A stretch of 38,947 bases of DNA from an uncultured Lachnospiraceae bacterium (GCA_902779395.1 CACZBK010000028.1:1-38947); one strand, 5' to 3'. Counted from the stretch's first letter, positions 7,147 to 13,968 are shown. Notes: generated from the sequence alone by a model not told the origin. Program-made: numbers and translations.

Positions 7147-7959
7147 TTATACATTTATATCAACGGAAAAACCGGAAAAGCATTCTGCCGATACCTGTTC
7201 GGAAGCAAGGGCAGAATATGCCATATCAGCCATATCGGTAGATGATCCCAGCTTTGATATTCCGGAACCTCCCTTTTCACGTTCATATCGTTCAAACATA
7301 GCTTTAAGATATTTCATATCAGCTTTAGTGATCTCCATCATTTCGCGGGCACGATGTTTTTTCTTTAATTCTTCGATATCATCCTCGGACATATCGGGAC
7401 TGATCATTTCACAGAGATCGTTCATCTCGGCTTCAAAATTCATTTCTTCCTCAATATCCTTAAGCATATCTTCAAATTCTTCCCGGGAAAACTCGGCCAT
7501 TTCTTCTGCAAGAGCAGAAATATCATCTTCTGAAAGAGAGGGAGTTTCAGCTGGATCAGAGGCGGTATCTGTAGTTGAGTATTCAGTATCATCACACTGT
7601 TCTTCAGCACGTTCTTCTTCTTTAAGATGATCTTTCTTTTTGCGGGCAACAAGAAGAATGGCTTCGGCGTGACTTAATGCTATCATAGCTTCCGAAGCAT
7701 CATAATCATTATGCATACATTTTTTCCGGAGTTCAACTACCTTGTAAAGGGTGCTGATATATGCAAGATAAGCGTCGGAAGCAGTTTTGGCCTGCATAAC
7801 ACGCGTAGAAATCTGCTTGAAACTGTAGTTCAGCTTTTTCTTCTTTTTTGTTGATGGATTAGATTTTCTTATACTTGAAATAAGCTGCTTATTAGAAGTG
7901 GGATCATATACAGTATAGGCAGCGGTTAAGGAATTGTTTATAGCGGATACAGAATTCAT
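7147..7959 (-). CDS. Acidic coiled-coil protein of unknown function (270 aa)
   Basis: Start ATG 7957-7959 has AAAGGAGG just upstream on the minus strand. The N-terminus MNSVSAINNSLTAAYTVYDP is polar, without charge or a hydrophobic core, unlike a Sec signal. A basic patch STKKKKKLNYSFKQI follows, then helical sequence ending in LLVARKKKDHLKEEE, then a strongly acidic Ser/Asp/Glu segment (about residues 115-180), then a further helical region. The C-terminus is Ser/Gly-rich (SGISKLGSSTDMADMAYSAL). No family is recognised. It is divergent from the response regulator gene and may be controlled by it. The N-terminus resembles those of the three genes at 10494-13182. Confidence 0.8.
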   Translation of the reverse strand: MNSVSAINNSLTAAYTVYDPTSNKQLISSIRKSNPSTKKKKKLNYSFKQISTRVMQAKTASDAYLAYISTLYKVVELRKKCMHNDYDASEAMIALSHAEAILLVARKKKDHLKEEERAEEQCDDTEYSTTDTASDPAETPSLSEDDISALAEEMAEFSREEFEDMLKDIEEEMNFEAEMNDLCEMISPDMSEDDIEELKKKHRAREMMEITKADMKYLKAMFERYEREKGGSGISKLGSSTDMADMAYSALASEQVSAECFSGFSVDINV

Positions 7960-8014
7960 GGCAGCCTCCTTTCTGCGGGATATAACGTTACTACGGGATC
8001 CGTCCCTTATTTTA

Positions 8015-8042
8015 ATTATATGATCCCAATACCGGTAAACAA
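8015..8042 (-). promoter_or_regulatory. Sigma-A type promoter of the 7147-7959 gene
   Basis: Minus-strand TTGTTT (8042-8037) and TATAAT (8020-8015) are 16 bp apart. The leftmost operator repeat (8048-8060) starts 6 bp beyond the -35, in the opposite orientation. The resulting leader of about 45 nt carries a small GGGA/TCCC inverted repeat near 7994-8006. Confidence 0.6.
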
Positions 8043-8047
8043 GGATT

Positions 8048-8163
8048 ATTCGCTACATTTCAAGGGCTATTCAATACATGGAATGCCATGGCTGATATTT
8101 CAATACATTTAAAGGTCGGTTCATTACATTTATCTTGAAATGCTATGAAGATTTGCCGAAATA
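8048..8163 (+). promoter_or_regulatory. Two tandem operator pairs and promoter of the lytTR-kinase operon
   Basis: Pair A: ATTCGCTACATTT (8048-8060), spacer CAAGGGCT, ATTCAATACATGG (8069-8081). Pair B: TTTCAATACATTT (8098-8110), spacer AAAGGTCG, GTTCATTACATTT (8119-8131). Both pairs have copies 21 bp apart start to start. Pair B ends 3 nt before TTGAAA (8135-8140). A -10 is less clear: GAAATA at 17 bp or ATTAGAT farther on. The consensus is nTTCnnTACATTT with spacer core AAGGKC. This is probably the binding site of the response regulator encoded immediately downstream, giving autoregulation. Confidence 0.75.
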
Positions 8164-8238
8164 CATTAGATATAGATTGATATGTCACCGACCAAAGCGA
8201 GGGGTGTGACATTATTGGACAGGAGGGGAGGCGGTGAT

Positions 8239-8961
8239 ATGAGGATAGCTGTCTGTGATGATGATAGAAGGATAAGAGAGATACTTTTAAGGGAAATCAG
8301 CGACTATGTTCCCGGTGCGGAAGTGATATGTTATAAGAACGGAGAGGATCTTCTGCATGCAGAGTTGATCCCAGATATCCTCTTTCTGGATATTGAAATG
8401 CCGGGAATAAACGGGCTTAAGCTTGCTGAAAGACTACGCGGGAATGGCATGGATATTGTGATCATTTTCATATCCGGGGAAGATAAGTATGTATGGCAGG
8501 CATTTGATGTTGAGGCATTTCAATACCTGAGAAAGCCAATATCTAAGACAGATCTTACGAATACGCTGGAGCGTGCGTTGCTGAAGCTTCAAAACAGCCG
8601 GGGTGAGAATGATGAGGATAAGCCCAGTATGATGATCAGATATAAAGGAGTTTCGGAAAAGGTTTTTCTTTCTGATATCATATATGCCGAAGCTTGCGGA
8701 AGAAAAGTTGTTCTGCACAGGATGAATGATCAGGTGGAGTATTATGGAAAGATATCCGATCTTGAGATGATGCTTGGAGGAGATTTTTTCCGGGTTCACA
8801 GAGCTTTTCTTATAAATCTGAAATATGTCGTTAGATATGGGGCTGACGGTATCACGCTGAAAAAGGGAAATGTCAGTATATCAAAAGCAAATTACCCTCT
8901 TTTTGTGAAACGCTTTTTACAGTACAGCGCCGAAAAAGCTGTGGGAGAGAATGATAAATGA
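8239..8961 (+). CDS. LytTR-family response regulator (240 aa)
   Basis: The receiver domain is at residues 1-120: MRIAVCDDDRRI with the acidic pocket, phospho-acceptor D51 in LFLDIEMPG, and KPIS at the conserved lysine. The LytTR DNA-binding domain is at about 135-232: IRYKGVSEKVFLSDIIYAEA, KISDLEMML, FFRVHRAFLINLKYV. I chose ATG 8239, after AGGAGG/GGAGGCGG; the frame is open from ATG 8182. It overlaps the kinase gene by ATGA. Two tandem repeat pairs of AgrA-type geometry lie upstream. It probably activates or represses its own operon, the leftward gene at 7016 and the operon at 10494. Confidence 0.93.
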   Translation: MRIAVCDDDRRIREILLREISDYVPGAEVICYKNGEDLLHAELIPDILFLDIEMPGINGLKLAERLRGNGMDIVIIFISGEDKYVWQAFDVEAFQYLRKPISKTDLTNTLERALLKLQNSRGENDEDKPSMMIRYKGVSEKVFLSDIIYAEACGRKVVLHRMNDQVEYYGKISDLEMMLGGDFFRVHRAFLINLKYVVRYGADGITLKKGNVSISKANYPLFVKRFLQYSAEKAVGENDK

Positions 8962-10349
8962 AGCACGATCCTGACTGGTATCAAAATGTATTTGAGGTAA
9001 TGAACACAGCGGAGCTGCTGCTGGTATTTTTGCTGTTCGGATTCTGTTTTGCCGTTATGATCAGACCTTATATGAGAAAGAAGATTACGGTTATTGTTTC
9101 AGGGATACTGACTGCTGCAGGAGGAACGATCATCTGGATCCTCAGTGGCAATGGTGGGACATTTGGCTATTCATTCGTGGTGCTTTCGGCGTTTATTCTG
9201 ATGTACCTGATGGAAAAAGAGAAGCCGCTGCAGAAGATATTTCTTTGCGTGATGTTTCTGACGCTGCGTTTTATATGCAGTGCAGTTCTGGTGGAATGGG
9301 GGCTGTTTTCTATATGGTTTGACGTTAATGTGGGTGATATCAGTACCGGAATGGATCCTGATCAGATAGTGGTCTATTATGCATTTTCGCGCCTGATATC
9401 GGTGATAGCCAGAACGCTGTTACTATATCTGATGATACGGCTTATTCAAAAGGCATATCATAGAAATGATGAATTGAGCATTCAGGAGTTGTTTCTGCTG
9501 TTGATACCTACTATAACCCCTCTGCTGGAAGGAACGGTATTTCGTGAATACATGAACATATATAATCAGGGAGTCGAGAACGGGTATATCAAAGAGAATA
9601 TACCACCGGATATTATGCGGTTTCTACTTTATCTTTTCAGCTATTTTGCGGTGCTTATGGTAGTAGTTTTGTATGAACGTGTTCGGAGGCAGCAGGAAGA
9701 AAATGCCCAGATGCAGGCCCTTGAAAAAGAGATCGCCCAGATACAGAGAAGCATAGAGCAGACAGAGATCCTGCATGAACAGATCAGGACGCTCAGACAT
9801 GATATCTCAAATCATCTTATGACAATGGAACGCCTTACCGAAACTGATAATAATGACGAAGCCAGGCATTATCTGAAACGCCTGAAGGAGGAGTTTTCGG
9901 CAAGCCTGGAAGGGATACGATGCGGTAATCCGGTGATAGATGCCGTGCTTGATGCCAAACGGGATATGGCTGTAAAGAATGGTATAGCGTTTCAATGCGA
10001 TTTTCTTTATCCGGGGCAGCCGGATATAGATGTATTTGATCTGAGCGTATTACTTAATAATGCGCTTGATAATGCGTTGAGAGGGGCAAACGGCAGGGAA
10101 CCGTGGATAAGGATAAATGCTAAAGGTCATGAACGTTTCCTTACGATCCTTGTTACTAATAGCTATACCGGTGAGAAACTTCACCTTGATGCAGACGGAT
10201 TTCCGGTCAGTACAAAGGAGGGGGAGGGGCACGGCCTGGGACTAAAGCTGATACGCCGCATATCGCATCGTTACAATGGTGAGACAGAGTTTATTCAGCG
10301 TGAAGGAGAGATAGAGCTGCGCATTCTCCTTCATGAGAAGAATACATAA
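8958..10349 (+). CDS. AgrC-like GHKL sensor histidine kinase (463 aa)
   Basis: The N-terminal 240 residues hold about six hydrophobic segments (for example LLLVFLLFGFCFAVMI and FLLYLFSYFAVLMVVVLY), a membrane sensor without a large external domain. A coiled coil (residues about 240-275) leads to the phospho-acceptor H281 in LRHDISNHLMTMERL. The GHKL ATPase follows: N-box LLNNALDNAL (about 365-374) and G-box GEGHGLGLKLI (about 421-431). The start ATG overlaps the regulator stop (ATGA). Kinases of this type detect peptides or membrane signals and phosphorylate LytTR regulators. No AgrB/AgrD peptide genes are seen nearby, so the signal is unknown. Confidence 0.92.
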   Translation: MKHDPDWYQNVFEVMNTAELLLVFLLFGFCFAVMIRPYMRKKITVIVSGILTAAGGTIIWILSGNGGTFGYSFVVLSAFILMYLMEKEKPLQKIFLCVMFLTLRFICSAVLVEWGLFSIWFDVNVGDISTGMDPDQIVVYYAFSRLISVIARTLLLYLMIRLIQKAYHRNDELSIQELFLLLIPTITPLLEGTVFREYMNIYNQGVENGYIKENIPPDIMRFLLYLFSYFAVLMVVVLYERVRRQQEENAQMQALEKEIAQIQRSIEQTEILHEQIRTLRHDISNHLMTMERLTETDNNDEARHYLKRLKEEFSASLEGIRCGNPVIDAVLDAKRDMAVKNGIAFQCDFLYPGQPDIDVFDLSVLLNNALDNALRGANGREPWIRINAKGHERFLTILVTNSYTGEKLHLDADGFPVSTKEGEGHGLGLKLIRRISHRYNGETEFIQREGEIELRILLHEKNT

Positions 10350-10362
10350 ACTTTTCGTAACT

Positions 10363-10428
10363 ATCGGATACATTAGAAGGTCTGTTCATTACAAGTCTAT
10401 TGTTTTTCTTTAAAATAATCCGTAGTAT
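10363..10428 (+). promoter_or_regulatory. Tandem operator pair and promoter of the 10494-13182 operon
   Basis: ATCGGATACATTA (10363-10375), spacer GAAGGTCT, GTTCATTACAAGT (10384-10396): copies 21 bp apart start to start. The second copy ends 3 nt before TTGTTT (10400-10405), with TAGTAT (10423-10428) at 17 bp. The stretch AAGGTCTGTTCATTACA matches the regulator's own site at 8112-8128 in 16 of 17 positions. This links the operon to the LytTR regulator. Confidence 0.8.
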
Positions 10429-10493
10429 TTATTATACGGGATAAGGATATCCCGGGCACTATAGGCTATGCATGATTTCAAGGAGGAAACGAT

Positions 10494-11417
10494 ATGGCAG
10501 GTATAAACGGTATCAATTCGGGAATTGACTATTCCGTATTCTTTGGCGGTTCGTCCACATCTTCAGCAGACGGCGTAGATCTGACATCATATATGTCGAT
10601 CAAGAATGGCAGTTATCGCAGACTTTTGAAGAATTATTACAGCAGCCAGAAGGCTGAGGCAAAATCAGCAGTTGGAGATACGGGGGCAACGCTGACAAAG
10701 ATCCGTTCTGCTGCAGACAATCTTCAGAAAAAGTCTGATGCATTGTCCTCTGACAAACTCTGGGCTACGACAGAAAGCGTGGATGAAGGAACCGGAAAGG
10801 TCACGGAAACCTTGACCAACCCGGAGGCTCTGGTAAAAGCGGTAAAGGAGTTTGCAGACGCATATAATAAGACAATAGATGCAGCTGCGGGGTCAGAAAC
10901 CAAGGCTGTTCTGCGTTCCGGTGGGTGGATGGATAACATGTCACGTAAAAACGGGCGTCTGCTGAATGAAGTTGGAATAACGATAGGCTCTGACGGCAAG
11001 CTTTCGGTTGATGAAGATGAATTGAAGAAAGCGAATGTCACCACATTAAAGAGCCTGTTCAAGGGAGTGGATTCATATGCGTCAAAGGTCTCGGCAAAGG
11101 CTGCGGCTATAAGCAATTCGGCGGCACGGACAGAGAGTACCTATGATTCCGGTGGGAATTGGAACAATAATATGAGTACAATCGCTAGGTCACAGATCGA
11201 TTCGGTTATAGGAGGAGATAGTGATAAGGAGACTTCGGTAAGCAAAACCCGGACCGAAACGGAGAATAATATAAAGAGCTTAAAGGAAAAGCGGGAAAAA
11301 CTGCAAAAAGAAATGAATAAAGCGGTAGGATATGATGCTACCCGTGATTATGAAACTCAGATAAAGAAGCTTGATAAAGAGATAAAAGAGGCTGAAAACA
11401 GGTTAAAATACCTTTGA
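10494..11417 (+). CDS. FliD-like C-terminal domain protein of unknown function (307 aa)
   Basis: ATG 10494 follows AAGGAGG at 10481-10487. The N-terminus MAGINGINSGIDYSVFFGGS is polar, without a Sec signal. The middle and end recall the C-terminal half of flagellar cap protein FliD: VKEFADAYNKTIDAAAG, LLNEVGITIGSDGKLSVDE, LKSLFKGVDSYASKVSAKAAAI, and a final charged coiled coil (KSLKEKREKLQKEMNKA...). It is shorter than FliD and lacks the outer D2/D3 domains, so it is not a normal cap. It may be a small filament-end or exported helical protein. First gene of three; 19 bp separate it from the next ATG. Control by the LytTR sites upstream is likely. Confidence 0.75.
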   Translation: MAGINGINSGIDYSVFFGGSSTSSADGVDLTSYMSIKNGSYRRLLKNYYSSQKAEAKSAVGDTGATLTKIRSAADNLQKKSDALSSDKLWATTESVDEGTGKVTETLTNPEALVKAVKEFADAYNKTIDAAAGSETKAVLRSGGWMDNMSRKNGRLLNEVGITIGSDGKLSVDEDELKKANVTTLKSLFKGVDSYASKVSAKAAAISNSAARTESTYDSGGNWNNNMSTIARSQIDSVIGGDSDKETSVSKTRTETENNIKSLKEKREKLQKEMNKAVGYDATRDYETQIKKLDKEIKEAENRLKYL

Positions 11418-11436
11418 AGAAGGGGAGGTGGATGTT

Positions 11437-12069
11437 ATGGCTATAGATGCGATAAATGGAAATTCAGGTGTTTATACAGGATATTATAATTCCGCAGTTT
11501 CCGCTAAAGAGAGCAAGGCTGATAGCAAGTCTGATGCAAAAGAAAAGAATGATGCAGCGGCAGTATATGAGAAGAGTGACAGCAAGGTGGAGGCATCAGA
11601 TCAGAAGAAGCTATATAAGCCGGATCAGGCGATGATAAGCAAGCTTAAGGCGGATGCTGACTCTCATAAAAAACAGCTGCAGGATATTGTTGATAAGCTT
11701 ATCACAAAGCAGGGTAAGGCTTTTGATATCGCAAATGGAAAGAATCTCAAGAATCTGTATGCCGGTCTTAATGTGGACGCGAAGACAAGGGCACAGGCCC
11801 AGGCTGATATCTCAGAAGATGGGTATTACGGTGTAAAGCAGACCTCCCAGCGTATATTTGACTTTGCCATGGCATTAAGCGGCGGGGATCCGGATAAGAT
11901 GGAGAAGATGAGGTCAGCCTTTGAGAAAGGGTTTAAGAAGGCGACAAAATCCTGGGGAGATAAACTGCCGGATATCTGTCAGCAGACTTATGATGCAGTG
12001 CAGTCCATGTTTGATGACTATAAGGAGCAGCAGAAAAAAGCGGCTGATGGTACTTCCGAAATTGAATAA
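11437..12069 (+). CDS. Conserved Lachnospiraceae protein of unknown function (210 aa), DUF5610-like pattern
   Basis: I chose ATG 11437 (GGGGAGG 9 nt upstream) over the GTG at 11428. The N-terminus MAIDAINGNSGVYTGYYNS has the same polar Ile-Asn style as its neighbours. A lysine/aspartate/serine-rich low-complexity linker spans about residues 25-60. The C-terminal two thirds hold a compact domain: ISEDGYYGVKQTSQRIFDF, ALSGGDPDKMEKMRSAFEKGFKKATKSWGDKLPDI and QQTYDAVQSMFDDY. That pattern recalls DUF5610-type proteins; function is unknown. Second gene of the operon. A possible extra promoter at its 3' end could serve the third gene. Confidence 0.8.
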   Translation: MAIDAINGNSGVYTGYYNSAVSAKESKADSKSDAKEKNDAAAVYEKSDSKVEASDQKKLYKPDQAMISKLKADADSHKKQLQDIVDKLITKQGKAFDIANGKNLKNLYAGLNVDAKTRAQAQADISEDGYYGVKQTSQRIFDFAMALSGGDPDKMEKMRSAFEKGFKKATKSWGDKLPDICQQTYDAVQSMFDDYKEQQKKAADGTSEIE

Positions 12070-12089
12070 ATCGGAAAATATGGTATCAT
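12062..12089 (+). promoter_or_regulatory. Possible internal promoter before the third gene
   Basis: TTGAAT (12062-12067) and TATCAT (12084-12089) lie 16 bp apart, with TG one base before the -10 (extended -10). They overlap the stop of the second gene. GCCGG (12106-12110) can pair with CCGGC at 12117-12121 or with a second CCGGC nearer the ribosome binding site, which might tune translation. Confidence 0.35.
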
Positions 12090-12147
12090 AGAGTTGTATG
12101 TATGCGCCGGAAGGAACCGGCATCAGTTACCGGCAAGGAGGCAGAAT

Positions 12148-13182
12148 ATGAGTCTTTCTATCAATCTTAATGACGCAAATAAGATAAATATGCCCGGCAT
12201 AGCAGTTGCTTCATCTGTTTCTCAGAAAGAAGGCGAAAAGAAGACTTCTGTGTTCATGGGGGATCTGAATATAGGAAAAGATCCTGTAAAAGAAAAGCTT
12301 GAAAGTGCCAGAAAACAGGCTTTTAAGCTTGTATCTGATGCTTATGGTGCTGACAGGGATTTCGATAAGCAGCTGGGAAAGATAAAAGACCTGGCGAAAG
12401 AGATGAAAATTGAAAAAGCTGCGGCACAGGAGGATAAAAAGGCCGCCGAAGAGGCTATCGAAGGCATAAAGAAGGAGTATTCCGTTGGTCCGGATTCCAA
12501 GGAACAACAGGATCTGGAATGGCTCATGGATTACCGAAAGGCAAGTCCTGATGAGTGTTTCTGTGATCCGGAGCAGATGAAGAAAGATCGTGCACGGGCA
12601 GATGAAATAGAGGCAAATCTTACAGAATATCAATCACGTATGCTGGAAGCAGGTGAACAGCTGGATACGGCACAGAAACGCATTGATGAAGCTGATGCTG
12701 CGCTTGTTGCTACAAGACAGAGTCTTACAGATGCAGCGCAGGAGAAGAATAAGAATCATGCCATGGTGGATGCCCAGAATGAGGCAGAAGCCATCATGGA
12801 TGCTGCAGAGAAGTCAGTTGTTGGCATGATCATGAATGATGCCAAGGACAAAATTGACGAAAAGGCACGTGAGGAGCAGGAAAAAGCCGAAGAAAAGAAA
12901 GAAGAGGAAGAAAAACAGGAGAAGATCGAGGCGGAACGTGCCGAGAAGAAGGCTATCCAGGAAGCTCTGGCGGAAGGATCTAAAGAGGCGGTGCAGGAGG
13001 CCAGGGATCAGAGCAGGCAACGTGAAAATGATGATCTTGAACTGACGGATGTATTGGGAAGTGATCCTACGCAAAGGATTGAGAATGCCGGTAATGTAAA
13101 TGCTGCGCTCGATGAGCTTAAGAATAAGATGGCACTGATAGATGCGGATCTTAAGGGTATAAAGATCGATGAGTCGGTATAA
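12148..13182 (+). CDS. Long coiled-coil protein of unknown function (344 aa)
   Basis: ATG 12148 follows AAGGAGG by 6 nt; an upstream in-frame ATG at 12094 lacks a site. The N-terminus MSLSINLNDANKINMPGIAV is polar. GDLNIGKDPVKEKLESARKQAFKLVSDAY then opens a nearly continuous helical, charged region with acidic and Ala-rich heptads (about residues 70-240), followed by a lysine/glutamate run at about 235-275 and a final helical part with the motif LTDVLGSDPTQRIENAGN. I know similar Lachnospiraceae hypothetical proteins but no function. A terminator follows at 13205. Third gene of the operator-linked operon. Confidence 0.8.
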   Translation: MSLSINLNDANKINMPGIAVASSVSQKEGEKKTSVFMGDLNIGKDPVKEKLESARKQAFKLVSDAYGADRDFDKQLGKIKDLAKEMKIEKAAAQEDKKAAEEAIEGIKKEYSVGPDSKEQQDLEWLMDYRKASPDECFCDPEQMKKDRARADEIEANLTEYQSRMLEAGEQLDTAQKRIDEADAALVATRQSLTDAAQEKNKNHAMVDAQNEAEAIMDAAEKSVVGMIMNDAKDKIDEKAREEQEKAEEKKEEEEKQEKIEAERAEKKAIQEALAEGSKEAVQEARDQSRQRENDDLELTDVLGSDPTQRIENAGNVNAALDELKNKMALIDADLKGIKIDESV

Positions 13183-13204
13183 TAGATAAATTTATAACGT
13201 TTTT

Positions 13205-13241
13205 GGGGAGTATCGTGAGTGGCCATGGTACTCCTTTTTTT
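13205..13241 (+). terminator. Rho-independent terminator of the 10494-13182 operon
   Basis: GGAGTA (13207-13212) pairs with TACTCC (13229-13234), followed by seven T residues (13235-13241). It lies 23 bases after the stop codon of the coiled-coil gene. Confidence 0.85.
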
Positions 13242-13248
13242 GGTAGAC

Positions 13249-13388
13249 CTGCGGCAAGGAAAGAAAAGTCGGTGCTCCTTTCCTCCTTATTTTACTTGAT
13301 TTTTACGATTTTTTTCGGCCTTCAAGTCCGGCCACCCGCAGTTATATGAAGAGTGTTAAAACCCTTGGATCATGGATCCGAGGGTTTT
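13249..13388 (+). ncRNA. Possible structured small RNA ending in a strong terminator
   Basis: This gene-free stretch folds on paper into an outer stem CTGCGG (13249-13254) with CCGCAG (13336-13341). Inside it are a hairpin AGGAAAG/CTTTCCT (13257-13263 with 13278-13284) and a weaker GGCC/GGCC hairpin (13317-13320 with 13330-13333). A 14-bp terminator hairpin follows: AAAACCCT... at 13358-13371 pairs with 13375-13388, with loop ATG and a T-rich end. No promoter is obvious and no known RNA class is recognised. The terminator has no gene in front of it, which is why I suggest an RNA. It may also be debris. Confidence 0.3.
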
Positions 13389-13452
13389 TATAATCACAAG
13401 GTATTGTTTATTGGTAGGCCTATTGTATAACGATATCTATGTTAATCTCATC

Positions 13453-13481
13453 TTGACAAAAACAGGTTATGGCTATAGACT
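13453..13481 (+). promoter_or_regulatory. Sigma-A type promoter of the DUF3800-linked RNA
   Basis: A perfect -35 TTGACA (13453-13458) with TAGACT (13476-13481) at 17 bp, or TATAGA (13474-13479) at 15 bp. Transcription would start near 13487, at the edge of the structured RNA. Confidence 0.6.
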
Positions 13482-13486
13482 TGTAT

Positions 13487-13568
13487 CAATATCGGGAAAC
13501 CGATAGGGGCTGACCGTAAGGTCCTGGTCCACCGAAACGGCGTGGGGATCCCGCGCCACTTTTTTATA
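13487..13568 (+). ncRNA. Compact structured RNA upstream of a DUF3800 gene (DUF3800-motif-like)
   Basis: Three consecutive hairpins are visible. ATCGG-GAAA-CCGAT (13491-13504) and GACC-GTAA-GGTC (13512-13523) both have stable GNRA tetraloops; a third is a CCACCG-AAA-CGG..GTGG stem (about 13530-13546). The last overlaps and competes with a terminator stem GGCGTGGG-GAT-CCCGCGCC (13539-13557) followed by ACTTTTTT. A good promoter lies just upstream and a DUF3800 fragment starts 24 nt after the terminator stem. Several conserved RNA motifs named for DUF3800 genes have been published from comparative genomics; matching this element to one of them is inference. It could act as an attenuator or as a free RNA. 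Confidence 0.55.
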
Positions 13569-13580
13569 TGAGGATAAATT

Positions 13581-13715
13581 ATGGCAGAAAAGATATTAAG
13601 TTGCTTTATAGACGAGGCTGGCGACTTTGGAGAATATGATCATCATTCACCTTATTATATTGTTTCGGTAAGGATATCTAAAGGGAGTATCTGGAGGCCC
13701 ATAGGAAGGAGGTAG
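13581..13715 (+). pseudogene. DUF3800 protein, N-terminal stump (44 codons)
   Basis: ATG 13581, with GAGGA at 13570-13574, begins MAEKILSCFIDEAGDFGEYD followed by HHSPYYIVSV. This is the family's first strand with the FIDEAGDFG motif, thought to hold catalytic acidic residues in an RNase H-like fold. Homology is lost after about 28 residues. The frame runs through a short unrelated piece into the Rpn repeat, where it stops at TAG 13713-13715. The complete family is about 200-300 residues long. It is a remnant left by recombination with the Rpn unit. Confidence 0.65.
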
Positions 13716-13963
13716 TAGACATTATGACACAGTTATATGACAGGGAAAGAGAAATGAAGTTGTATGTTCAGGAAAGAGAACAGGCAGCGGCAAAAGATGC
13801 TGAAAGAAAGAGCACTCTTGAGAATATTAAGAGCTTGATGAGAACTATGAAACTGAGTGCTAAGGAAGCTATGAATGCTTTACAGATTGCACCCAAGGAC
13901 CAGAAAACTTACCTTCCGATGCTGAAAAAAGGGTAGTTTGAGGAGATTTAAACATAATTAAGG
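13701..13963 (+). repeat. Long imperfect direct repeat, copy 2 (Rpn 3' unit)
   Basis: Matches 5860-6096. Homology starts a few bases before the internal ribosome binding site and extends past the stop codon to about 13963. The first copy is embedded in a longer Rpn frame; this one is joined to a DUF3800 stump. Confidence 0.75.
13724..13936 (+). CDS. Orphan Rpn C-terminal small protein (70 aa)
   Basis: ATG 13724 follows AGGAAGGAGG (13703-13712) by 11 nt, exactly as at 5881. The product starts MTQLYDREREMKLYVQERE and ends PKDQKTYLPMLKKG. It has a helical, charged N-terminus with an insertion (AAAKDAERKS) relative to copy 1 and the same KLSAKEAMNALQIAP core. There is no nuclease domain. It is open and well spaced from its site, so it may still be translated. 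It is either a decayed tail or a retained Rpn inhibitor. Confidence 0.6.
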   Translation: MTQLYDREREMKLYVQEREQAAAKDAERKSTLENIKSLMRTMKLSAKEAMNALQIAPKDQKTYLPMLKKG

Positions 13964-13968
13964 AGAAC

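Noticed and set aside
7097-7630. A 177-residue plus-strand open frame rich in serine
   Set aside because: It is antisense to the acidic 7147-7959 gene; the Ser runs mirror its Glu/Asp codons, there is no ribosome binding site, and its 5' end overlaps the operator pair.
8079-8137. Tiny ORF (MADISIHLKVGS...) as a quorum peptide for the AgrC-like kinase
   Set aside because: It has no ribosome binding site and its bases are the operator repeats.
8155-8163. Sigma-28 (flagellar) promoters at the LytTR-controlled genes, suggested by CCG near the -10 (GCCGAAAT, TCCGAATA, TCCGTAGT)
   Set aside because: The matching TAAA -35 is absent at proper distance in at least two of the three promoters; the CCG may be chance.
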